NCBI GenBank assembly: GCA_020848905.1
Contig: JADLHG010000011.1
Location: forward strand, 1 to 32,569
DNA: 32,569 nt
Source of the DNA: Deltaproteobacteria bacterium
GTDB lineage: Bacteria; Myxococcota_A; Polyangia; GCA-2747355; JADLHG01
Direction: 5' to 3'
Shown piece by piece: positions 1-7,617 of this stretch (positions are counted from its first letter, which is position 1; every line of letters starts with the position of its first letter). The position numbers and the translations under genes were made by a program. The notes under the pieces were generated by a model. It had not been told where the DNA came from. It saw only the letters and a program-made list of their open reading frames with translations, and did no database searches.

Positions 1-564
1 AGCGGCCGAGACGGCCGGCGAGGCGAGCGTAACGGGCAACGCCCACCGGCAGAGGCACGAACGGACGAACGGCCGGACGACGTGGGCGCTCCGCGCGTCG
101 CGCCGGAAGAGGAGGCCGGCCTGCGCGCTGCGGCAGAGGAGCGAGAGGTCGGGACCGACGCCGGGAGAAAGACGCGTCGCAGCCGCAGCCGGAGCGGCGC
201 CGACGACCGTGACGCCATCGTCACGAGCGAGGGGGACGTGGAGTACTACGAGACCCTGGACGGCCCCACGCGCGAGGGACAGGGCTCGGCCCGAGGCGAA
301 ACGGAGCCCCCGGAGGTCGAAGACGCCAACGTCGTCAGGCTGTTCCTCAATCTCGGTCGGCGCCAAGGCGTTCGCGCCGATGAGCTGTCGCGTTTCATCG
401 TGTCCGACGGACAGCTGGAGGCTGCGGAGATAGTCCGCGTGGACGTTCGGGACCGGTACACCTTCGTCAACGTGGTTCCAGACGCCGCCGACCGCGTCCT
501 CGAGCGGGTGAGCGGCAAGACCCTCAACGACCGCACGTTGCGCGTCGAACGCGCGAAGAGCTAA
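1..564 (+). CDS. DEAD-box RNA helicase, C-terminal fragment with DbpA-type RNA-binding domain (5' end outside window)
   Basis: The frame is open from the first base of the window with no stop upstream, so this is the 3' part of a longer gene; the GTG at 82 is not a likely start. The first ~85 residues visible are an Arg/Gly/Glu-rich, low-complexity linker. The last ~75 residues (VRLFLNLGRRQGVRADEL...DIRDRY-like...LRVERAKS) match the DbpA RNA-binding fold that follows the two RecA domains in DbpA/CsdA-type DEAD-box helicases. These proteins remodel RNA during ribosome assembly or cold adaptation. The helicase core is not visible, so the assignment rests on this domain alone. The gene converges on the kinase ending at 618, 53 bp away. 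Confidence 0.8.
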   Translation, partial: SGRDGRRGERNGQRPPAEARTDERPDDVGAPRVAPEEEAGLRAAAEEREVGTDAGRKTRRSRSRSGADDRDAIVTSEGDVEYYETLDGPTREGQGSARGETEPPEVEDANVVRLFLNLGRRQGVRADELSRFIVSDGQLEAAEIVRVDVRDRYTFVNVVPDAADRVLERVSGKTLNDRTLRVERAKS

Positions 565-582
565 ACCCCCCCGACGCACGAC

Positions 583-617
583 GGGCCTCGCCGCACGCCA
601 CGGCGCGCGGTGGGCCC
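583..617. terminator. Possible bidirectional hairpin between convergent genes
   Basis: The 53-bp gap between the helicase stop (564) and the convergent kinase stop (618) holds a GC-rich imperfect inverted repeat: GGGCC at 583-587 pairs with GGCCC at 613-617, with further partial pairing of CGCCGC with the GCGCGCGG segment. No T-tract follows on either strand, so this is only a weak candidate. Its position between two convergent genes is the main support. Confidence 0.25.
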
Positions 618-2384
618 CTACTCGAACGGATTCATCAGGTCGTTGGTGCGCTTGATCCCCTCGCCTGTCCCCGGCTTGGGGTCGGTCGAGGGCGTGCTGG
701 GGCGCGTCTTCTGGCGGCCGGGATCCCGCGGGCGCGTGCGCCCCGAGTGTTTCTCCTCGGCCAGCGTCGGCGCGATCGTCTTCCCGCGGTCGGCGAGCGC
801 CACGACGACTTTCCGCTCGAGGTAGCCCTTCTTGCGCAGCGTCAGCATGATACTCCGCGCCCCCTCGGTGAGCGGAAGGCGCACGAGCTTCGGCGTCAGA
901 CCCAGGCTCGTCTCACCCATGTAGATCTCCGCCTGCTGCGGAGTGGAGTCGACCGTGACATCCAGGGTCTTTTCCGAGGGCACCACCGCTGCGCGTGCGT
1001 CGGCGTGTCCAGACGCGACGGCAGTGCCGCTTCCCGGCTCCCGGCCCGCCGCAGCGTCAGCGCGCGAGGCAGACGTCCCCGTGCCCGGTCCGCCGCCCGC
1101 TACGCCACGCCCCTCCGGGCCGGCCGATCGCGGCGGCCAGAGCGCCCAGGCCGCGACGCCTCCGCCCAGCACCACGAGGACGCCGAGGATGGCCAGGATC
1201 TTTCCGCGGCTCGACGGTACGACCTCCGGCACATCAGTGGTCGTGGCCGGGAGGGCCGGCAGCGATTCCGACGGTGACATGGAGGTGGCCGTGAACAGCG
1301 GCGTCATGATCCGCGGAACGGCCTGGCTGTCTCCCGTCGGTCGCGTCATCCGCCCCGAGGCCTGGGCGATCGCGGCGGCCATCTCGGCCATGGAGCGGAA
1401 GCGCTCCTCGCGATCCTTGGACATCGCCTTTAGCACGATGGCCTCGACCTCGCCGGGGATGCCGAGGGTAGGCTTCAGCTTGGTGGGCGGGACAGGCTGC
1501 TCGAAGATGTGCTTGGTGAGGATGCCCATGAAGGTGTCGGCCTTGAACGGCACCTCACCGGTCAGCATCTCGTACATGATCACGCCCACCGCATAGATGT
1601 CCACGCGATGGTCCGGCTTGTGGCCTTGGGCCTGCTCGGGGGACATGTACTCCGGGGTCCCGAAGATCATGCCGGTACGGGTCAACCGTCGCTCGCTGTC
1701 CCCCACGCCCGCCACCTTGGCGATGCCGAAGTCGAGCAGCTTGGCGAAGTCACGCCGCCCCTCCCGCTCGATCAGGTAGATGTTCTCGGGCTTCATGTCC
1801 CGATGAATGATCTCCTTCGAATGCGCGGCGCCGAGCGCTCTGCAGATCTGCAGCAGGATCGGCTTGGCTCGCGCCCAGGCCATCGGGCCGTCCTTGCGGA
1901 TCACCTGCGAGAGATCGCGTCCCTCGAGGAACTCCATGGCGAAGAAGACGCTTCCGTCGGGCGTCGTGCCGAAGTCCGTGATGTCGACGATGTTCTCGTG
2001 GCCAATTCGCGCCGCGGCCTTGGCCTCCTGGAGGAATCGTTCCTTGAGGTCCTGCTTCCGGGCGTACTCTTGGAGCAGCACCTTGAGGGCCACCTTCTTC
2101 TCGATGGCCATGTGCTCCGCCAGATAGACGGTCCCCATTCCTCCTTCGCCCATCTTCTTGAGCACGCGGTAGCGGCCGGCGACGACCTGCCCGACCAGCC
2201 CGGGGTCCTCGGCGATCTCACCCAGAATGGAGAGCCCGTGGTCCTCGTTCGGATCGGCGGCGGGCAGAGGACCCACCCCGCTCCCCTCGTGCGGCGGAGC
2301 GGAACCGAAGCGCGTCGATTGGCCGCGCGCGGGTCCCGCCAGCTGCGGAGGCCCGTCGTACCCTGAATCCCTGTCCCTGGCCAT
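618..2384 (-). CDS. Membrane Ser/Thr protein kinase (Hanks type) with C-terminal PEGA domain, 588 aa
   Basis: This is a transmembrane Hanks-type kinase predicted to phosphorylate Ser/Thr on protein partners. Residues 1-65 are a disordered leader. The kinase domain spans about 70-340 and looks active: GEGGMG P-loop at 79-84, VALK Lys at 101, HRDMKPEN at 194-201, DFG at 218-220, and a GTPEYMSPE activation segment. A single TM helix lies at about 395-415. A Gly/Ala-rich linker leads to a PEGA domain at about 473-532, which would be outside the membrane. The protein ends in NDLMNPFE. An in-frame extension reaches 2522, but it would overlap the upstream kinase, and the ATG at 2384 begins a typical kinase N-terminus. 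I see no Shine-Dalgarno there. It lies 70 bp downstream of a paralogous kinase, with which it shares the ADTFMG.LTKH.FE segment. Confidence 0.92.
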   Translation of the reverse strand: MARDRDSGYDGPPQLAGPARGQSTRFGSAPPHEGSGVGPLPAADPNEDHGLSILGEIAEDPGLVGQVVAGRYRVLKKMGEGGMGTVYLAEHMAIEKKVALKVLLQEYARKQDLKERFLQEAKAAARIGHENIVDITDFGTTPDGSVFFAMEFLEGRDLSQVIRKDGPMAWARAKPILLQICRALGAAHSKEIIHRDMKPENIYLIEREGRRDFAKLLDFGIAKVAGVGDSERRLTRTGMIFGTPEYMSPEQAQGHKPDHRVDIYAVGVIMYEMLTGEVPFKADTFMGILTKHIFEQPVPPTKLKPTLGIPGEVEAIVLKAMSKDREERFRSMAEMAAAIAQASGRMTRPTGDSQAVPRIMTPLFTATSMSPSESLPALPATTTDVPEVVPSSRGKILAILGVLVVLGGGVAAWALWPPRSAGPEGRGVAGGGPGTGTSASRADAAAGREPGSGTAVASGHADARAAVVPSEKTLDVTVDSTPQQAEIYMGETSLGLTPKLVRLPLTEGARSIMLTLRKKGYLERKVVVALADRGKTIAPTLAEEKHSGRTRPRDPGRQKTRPSTPSTDPKPGTGEGIKRTNDLMNPFE

Positions 2385-2454
2385 GTTCGGGCCAATGGTA
2401 TCACGCCGCCGGGGGGCAAGCCAGCAGGCTGCGGGCGACGCGATGCGGTCCGTG

Positions 2455-4164
2455 CTAGCGCGCGCGGGCGTCGTACGGGTTGCGCAGCTCGTCGATGCGT
2501 GGCCCGCCGTCCGGTGCTCCAAGCCAGAGCCGTCGCGGTCGCACGCGCGACCCCACGCGCGAGAGCACGACCGTGATCACCTGGCTCACCTCGGGACCTA
2601 GGACCGGTTGCGCCACCTCGCGATGCCCTCGTAGCCGAAAGACGAAGGTGCGGCGTGTCCCGGGGCGAAGACGTTGCTTCAGAGGCGCAACGCCGAGCGG
2701 TCGCCCGCGCTCGAAAACCTGCGCTCCCGCGGGAACGGAGGTCAGCGTGACCTCGACGAACTGCTCCGCCGTCGTCGGACGCTGATCCCCGCGATCGACG
2801 CCCGGCGCCCCGTCGCGGAGCTTCGACGCGCCCGCAGCCGCGCCGCCCGCCACGCGCGCATCCCCTTCCGTCGGCAACGTCCCGTCGCGCTCCACGGGGC
2901 GTCGCTGCCGCGCCCAGACCAGGAGCCCACCGAGAACGAGCAGGAAAACCGTGCCGAGCAGAATCCCCGCCGCGAGCCCCTTCTTCCCCTTTCGCTCGCG
3001 GTAGGGCGAGACTCCCTCGGTCGTGTCGCCGTGCGCCCTCGGCGGCGGCAACGGACGCCCCACGGGCACGCTCCCGCTCGCGGGTGAAGTCTCGGGCGGC
3101 ACGGGCGGCGAGGGCGGAAGAACGAGGAGCCCCGTCTGACCCGGCGGAAAAGTCGCGTCCGGAGGGATATCGACGCGCACCGGGGCGCACTCCTGCAGCG
3201 CAGCCGCCAGCGCCGCCACGGAGGAGTACCGGTCACCCGGATCCTTCGCGAGGGCGGTGAGGATGAGCCGCTCGACCGGCTCCGGGATGTTGAGGTCGGG
3301 GCGAAGCTCGCGCGGGCGAAGCGGCGCCTCGAAGAGGTGCTTGGTGAGCGTCCCCATGAACGTATCAGCGGTGAAAGGAACCTCGCCCGTGACCATCTCG
3401 TAGATGATGCACCCCAGCGAATAGACGTCTCCTCGGTGGTCGGCATCCTGGCCGGCCGCCTGCTCGGGGGACATGTACTGCGGCGTCCCGAAGATGCTCC
3501 CCACCTTCGTGAGGCGCGTCCCGGGTCCCCAGCTGATCTTCGCGATGCCGAAGTCCAGGATCTTGACGAAGTCCTGCCGAACTCCCCCCGCCTCGTCGAG
3601 GATCGCCGAGTTCGATGGGTTGATGATGAACACGTTCTCGGGCTTCAGGTCGCGGTGGACGATCCCCTTGGCGTGCGCCGCGCCGAGCCCGTTGCAGATC
3701 TGAGTCGCGAGGTCGACCACGCGCTCCAGCGGGAGGACCTTCTGCTCGCGGATCTCGCGCGCCAGCGTGGTGCCGACGAGGTACTCCATCACGAAGTAGA
3801 TGTGGCCGTCTGCGAGCCGGCCGAAGTCCGTCACGTCCACGATGTTCGGATGGCCGATACGCGAGGCGGCCCTCGCCTCGCGGATGAAGCGCTCAACCAG
3901 CCCCGGGTCGCGGCAATACTCGTGGCGCAGGATCTTGATCGCGACGGGCTTGTCGATCACCACGTGGCGGGCGGCGTAGACCATGCCCATGCCGCCCTGG
4001 CCCAGCCTGTCCTCGACCTGATAACGCTCGTCCAGGACCTTGCCGATGAAACGATCTGCCTCGGGATCCTCGTGCGCGAAGAGATCCTCCAGATGGTGGC
4101 CATCGTGCGGACAGAAGTTCGCCCCCGGGGGAAATGGCGCTCGGCAACGGGGACAGACACGCAT
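2455..4164 (-). CDS. Membrane Ser/Thr protein kinase with N-terminal zinc-ribbon-like motif and C-terminal PEGA domain, 569 aa
   Basis: The N-terminus carries a short zinc-ribbon-like motif (C4, C7, C18 in CPRC...FCPHDG), a form often seen at the front of kinases in this group. The kinase domain (about 45-325) has a GQGGMG loop at 55-60, VAIK Lys at 77, HRDLKPEN at 170-177, DFG at 204-206 and GTPQYMSPE, so all key catalytic residues are present. A Pro-rich linker is followed by one TM helix at about 397-417 and a PEGA domain at about 468-535. The C-terminus ends IDELRNPYDARAR, similar to the tail of the downstream kinase. The pair looks like a tandem duplication. A 118-bp gap separates it from the metalloprotease gene upstream. 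The start at 4164 is supported by the zinc-ribbon starting at once; the ribosome-binding site is weak. Confidence 0.92.
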   Translation of the reverse strand: MRVCPRCRAPFPPGANFCPHDGHHLEDLFAHEDPEADRFIGKVLDERYQVEDRLGQGGMGMVYAARHVVIDKPVAIKILRHEYCRDPGLVERFIREARAASRIGHPNIVDVTDFGRLADGHIYFVMEYLVGTTLAREIREQKVLPLERVVDLATQICNGLGAAHAKGIVHRDLKPENVFIINPSNSAILDEAGGVRQDFVKILDFGIAKISWGPGTRLTKVGSIFGTPQYMSPEQAAGQDADHRGDVYSLGCIIYEMVTGEVPFTADTFMGTLTKHLFEAPLRPRELRPDLNIPEPVERLILTALAKDPGDRYSSVAALAAALQECAPVRVDIPPDATFPPGQTGLLVLPPSPPVPPETSPASGSVPVGRPLPPPRAHGDTTEGVSPYRERKGKKGLAAGILLGTVFLLVLGGLLVWARQRRPVERDGTLPTEGDARVAGGAAAGASKLRDGAPGVDRGDQRPTTAEQFVEVTLTSVPAGAQVFERGRPLGVAPLKQRLRPGTRRTFVFRLRGHREVAQPVLGPEVSQVITVVLSRVGSRVRPRRLWLGAPDGGPRIDELRNPYDARAR

Positions 4165-4282
4165 CGCAGCAACCCTGGAGAGGCTCAGACGGGACGACGC
4201 GAAACAGCGGCGGCAATGGCAGGAACGGGATCGTTCACTCGCTGATGGTGCCCGCTTCGCCCCTCTGGTTCAACTTCCGGCC

Positions 4283-6265
4283 TCAATTGCAGGAGGGTCT
4301 CGCGCCCGCAGGATCCTTCGCCCCCGCCAGGGGGAGGAGCTTCCTCAGGTACTGGAACTCGTCCGCGCAGAACATCGCGGGCCCCTTCCCGTCCAGCTCC
4401 GCACGCTCGTCGAAGGGCCGCGCACCGCCGGCGTCCATGAGCCGGTTGGGGAGATCACCGGGGTTGTGGAAGGTGTCCGAAGCTCCGTAGGGATCCGCCA
4501 ACCCGAAGGAGTGCCCCAGCTCGTGGGACGCGGTGGACCCGATGAGGTTTCCGAGCACGTGGATCGCGCAGGCCGCCTGGAGCGGGCGTCCTTGCGCGGG
4601 GCAGCCCCTCGCGTCCGGTAGTCTCGGCGTACCGAGCGTCTCCCCGGAGGTCAGCTCCGAACCCCCCACGTCGGGACGGAATACGTCGAAGAGGCGGTCG
4701 AAAACGGGGCTGGCGAGCGGCGAGGCCGTAAGCCCCGGCGGAGGGTGCGTGGAGAAGCCCAGCATCGACTCGGCAAAGATGCCTCCGTAGCCCGGAAAGC
4801 CGTCCTGCTGCGTCTGCGCGTTGACTCCGCCGATGCGGTCCTCGAGGCGCCGGTTCTCCACGTCCTTGCCCGGGGTGTTGTCGTAACCGAGGAGCCCCAA
4901 GGCGTTCGGATCCTTCCCGGTGATGTCCACCCGCGCATAGAGGCGGAAGTCCGTGGGCTCCTGGTCGCGAAACTCCACGTTGAGCCCACCGTAGTCCCGC
5001 CGCATCACCTCGAAGACGCGCTCCCGCAGACGCGCGTCGGCCGCCTGCAAACCGAAGAGCCGCAGGCTTTCGACCCACCCGTCGGCGAAGCGTACCCAGC
5101 AGACCTGCTTGACGGGATCCAGCCGCAACGCGAGCTGCGCCTCCGCGCCGACGTAGCTATCTCCTCCGTGGTAGACGGTTGGTGTCCAGCGGCCCTGGTA
5201 GAGCCCGCGCTCCAGACGAACCGCGACGCCTTCGCCGAGCCCCTCCTTCTCCTCGACCACGTAGCGCATCCAGGCGCCCGAACGAACCTCGGGGACGAGA
5301 CTGAAGGTCACGGGGCGGGGTGCCTGGCCCTCGGGGGTGAACGTGCCCCGGAACTGCACGGCGGTGCCACCGTTCGGCCCGCCCACGAAGCCCGCCCCGC
5401 GCAGGTCCAGGTACTGTCCGAGCGAGACAACGCTCTGGTCGAAGCGGCCGAGCTTCGATCGCTGCAGGTCGAACTGCACCGTCCGCGCCGGCCCCTTCAA
5501 GACCTTCCCGTCGGCGTGCACGTTCACTGGAACGACGGTGCCCTCGAAGTGGGCGGGACGCAGCCCGGCAATCTCCGGGCCGAAGAGGAAGCTCCCCTGG
5601 CGGCGGTCGATGGCACGCTCCGGCTCGACGAGCACCTTCGCCTCGGTCGACCTCCCCACCGTCGCGCAGTCCCCCTGGACCCCCTCGGAGAGAAAGCAGC
5701 CCTTCAACTCGACGAACGTGCGCCCCTCGCCCCCGCCCATGAGGATGCCCGCCCCCACCGTGTTGACGGGAGCGTTGAGGAAGATCATTCCGCCCGCTAC
5801 GGCATCGAGAGCCGGCGCCAGGTATCGCAGGAAGCGCAGGGCCCCCGGAAGGGGAGCGCTGGTCACACTCCCCCACGCGTTCGTCGAGGTCACCTCCGCC
5901 GAGCCGGCGAACTGCCCCTCCTCGAGCGTCGCGAAGGCGTCCCCCTCGACGGAGAACTCGCCATGCTGCTCTTTCACGCGGAGGGGAAACGAGAGGTCGC
6001 TCGGGGCCTCCACCCCGCCCCTCGTCACCACCCCGCGAAGGCGCAGCACGTGGCGCGCGGTGGCGCCCAGGTTCACGCCCAACACGAGCGCGGTGGAGTG
6101 GGGCAAGAGCTCCGCCGGGCCCACCTGCTTCAAGGTCACAGGCGGGGGGGGCTGTCCGGGGTCAATCGGGCTATCGCCGGCGCACCCGCCGGGGATGAGA
6201 AGCACGAGGAGCACGGCGCGTCGAGCGACTCCCCCAAAATGCGACGGTCCTGCACGACACGGCAT
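4283..6265 (-). CDS. Metzincin-type metalloprotease lipoprotein with Ig/TIG-like regions, 660 aa
   Basis: This is a secreted, probably lipid-anchored zinc protease. Residues 1-28 form a signal peptide ending in a somewhat unusual lipobox (IPGG-C28). A Pro-rich stretch follows. The middle contains beta-rich segments, including a TIG/IPT-like one at about 278-345 (DLRGAGFVGGPNGG). The catalytic site is HELGHSFGLAD at 581-591, the HExxHxxGxxD metzincin form with Asp as third ligand, known from snapalysin-like enzymes. A Met-turn follows at NRLMDAG (Met610). Spacing from zinc motif to Met-turn is short, as expected. The gene starts 7 bp after the stop of the lipoprotein gene upstream, so the two are probably co-transcribed and may work together at the surface. 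Family beyond metzincin is uncertain and the substrate is unknown. Confidence 0.82.
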   Translation of the reverse strand: MPCRAGPSHFGGVARRAVLLVLLIPGGCAGDSPIDPGQPPPPVTLKQVGPAELLPHSTALVLGVNLGATARHVLRLRGVVTRGGVEAPSDLSFPLRVKEQHGEFSVEGDAFATLEEGQFAGSAEVTSTNAWGSVTSAPLPGALRFLRYLAPALDAVAGGMIFLNAPVNTVGAGILMGGGEGRTFVELKGCFLSEGVQGDCATVGRSTEAKVLVEPERAIDRRQGSFLFGPEIAGLRPAHFEGTVVPVNVHADGKVLKGPARTVQFDLQRSKLGRFDQSVVSLGQYLDLRGAGFVGGPNGGTAVQFRGTFTPEGQAPRPVTFSLVPEVRSGAWMRYVVEEKEGLGEGVAVRLERGLYQGRWTPTVYHGGDSYVGAEAQLALRLDPVKQVCWVRFADGWVESLRLFGLQAADARLRERVFEVMRRDYGGLNVEFRDQEPTDFRLYARVDITGKDPNALGLLGYDNTPGKDVENRRLEDRIGGVNAQTQQDGFPGYGGIFAESMLGFSTHPPPGLTASPLASPVFDRLFDVFRPDVGGSELTSGETLGTPRLPDARGCPAQGRPLQAACAIHVLGNLIGSTASHELGHSFGLADPYGASDTFHNPGDLPNRLMDAGGARPFDERAELDGKGPAMFCADEFQYLRKLLPLAGAKDPAGARPSCN

Positions 6266-6272
6266 GGCGTGA

Positions 6273-7529
6273 TCAGTTTACCCCGACGGCCACGTCGTCG
6301 AGGTACCACCCCGAGAGATTCACCACGCCGCTCGACATGAAGTGGAAAGTGACGACCACCGTCTGCCCACCCACAGCGCCGAGGTCGATGGTGCGCTTCA
6401 CCCAGGCCGTGGGGGTGACGTAGCTCCCCTTGCACTGCTGGGCCACGACCTTGCTGTTCACCCGCACCTCTGCCCAATCGTACGGGAGCATGAAGTCGTT
6501 CCATTCCTGGTAGGAGAGCTGCGGCTTGGCGAGGCTGGCCGGCACCTTGAAGGTCAAGGTGAGCACCGAGTCGTCCGCCGTGTCCTTGTTGTCGCAGGGG
6601 TCTGCGTTATTGCTGCGCGCGGTGTAGCAGTCGTTGAGCACGGTGCCCCAGACGCCGCTGCCGGAGGCGCCGCTCTTCGGCGGAGTGGTCGCCGGTGCGC
6701 ACGTAGCGCCCGCCACGAACGCCAGCTTGCCCCAGCGCCAGTCGCCCGTGCCCGTCAAGCCACCCGACTCCCGCTCGAAGTCCAGCTTGAACGGCGCGGT
6801 GAGCACCGGCGGCGGCCCGCCCGCATCGCGCTTCACACCGCCGTCGGACGTCACACCCGGCACTCCCGTCAGCACGATCGTGTATTCCTTGCGCACGGGC
6901 GGATGGTCGCCGTCGTCGGCCTCGAGAACCAGCACGTAGGTCTGCCTGGCGGTCGCCTGCTGCGTCGTGGGGCACCACGAGAACTGCGCCGCCCTGGGCC
7001 CCGTGGACGCGAGCTGCGAGCCCAAGATCGCCGGGTTCTGCCGGATCCGCACCGTCAAGGTATCCGGATCCTCGACGGCCACGTCCAGCTGCAGGCATTT
7101 CTGCTTGCCCAGGTCGAGGACGGTCCCGTTGTTCAGCGGTCGCACGAACCGCGGCGCAGTGTCGGCGTCGGCGGCGGGCTTCACCGTGATGGTCGTCGAC
7201 TCCAGGTCCGTCGCGTGTCCGTCCGAAACAGTGAAGTCCGCCTGGTGCACGCCGACCTCGCTGCCGATGGGCACCCAGCTGAAGACGGCCTCGTCCGCCA
7301 TCGTGGCCAGCTTCGCCCGCTCGCCGGGCTCGAGCCCCGCGAGATCGAAGCTGTAGACCAGCCGGTCCGCGTCCGGATCGAAGGCGCGGAGCACGACGTC
7401 CAGCCGGCTACCCACATACGCGACTTGCGGCGACAGCGGCAGCAACTCGGGCCGTTGGTTCGCGCTGCAGCCGAGGGCCGCGGCGATGACGAGGGCCGTC
7501 AGAACCTGGCATCCATGGCGGGGGTACAT
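6273..7529 (-). CDS. Ig/cadherin-like surface lipoprotein with C-terminal jelly-roll (MAM-like) domain, 418 aa
   Basis: The ATG at 7529 starts a clean lipoprotein signal peptide (MYPRHGCQVL...AAALG-C21). An in-frame extension to 7586 would put 19 extra residues ahead of it, so I prefer the shorter form. Residues of about 25-115 resemble an Ig/cadherin-like domain (RAFDPDADRLVYSFD... and VSDGHATD). A second similar domain follows to about 245. The C-terminal ~160 residues have the look of a MAM-like or immune-inhibitor-A type beta-sandwich (LSYQEWNDF...WVKRTIDLGAVGG...SGWYLDDVAVGV). It carries no catalytic motif that I can see, so a binding or adhesion role is inferred. Its stop lies 7 bp before the metalloprotease start, suggesting a protease/adhesin pair. 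Confidence 0.75.
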   Translation of the reverse strand: MYPRHGCQVLTALVIAAALGCSANQRPELLPLSPQVAYVGSRLDVVLRAFDPDADRLVYSFDLAGLEPGERAKLATMADEAVFSWVPIGSEVGVHQADFTVSDGHATDLESTTITVKPAADADTAPRFVRPLNNGTVLDLGKQKCLQLDVAVEDPDTLTVRIRQNPAILGSQLASTGPRAAQFSWCPTTQQATARQTYVLVLEADDGDHPPVRKEYTIVLTGVPGVTSDGGVKRDAGGPPPVLTAPFKLDFERESGGLTGTGDWRWGKLAFVAGATCAPATTPPKSGASGSGVWGTVLNDCYTARSNNADPCDNKDTADDSVLTLTFKVPASLAKPQLSYQEWNDFMLPYDWAEVRVNSKVVAQQCKGSYVTPTAWVKRTIDLGAVGGQTVVVTFHFMSSGVVNLSGWYLDDVAVGVN

Positions 7530-7617
7530 CCTCGTCACCACAACGTCAGCTCGAGAGGGATCAACGGCCCATGACCTCGCCACCATTCCCGTCTGCGGCG
7601 GAAGCCCCCCTCACTGC

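Noticed and set aside
2385-2454. TGATACCAT extended -10-like sequence before the downstream kinase
   Set aside because: No -35 at a good distance, and transcription would start only a few bases before the ATG.
4745-6340. 531-aa plus-strand open frame antisense to the metalloprotease
   Set aside because: No recognisable motif; the minus strand carries a full metzincin site and signal peptide.
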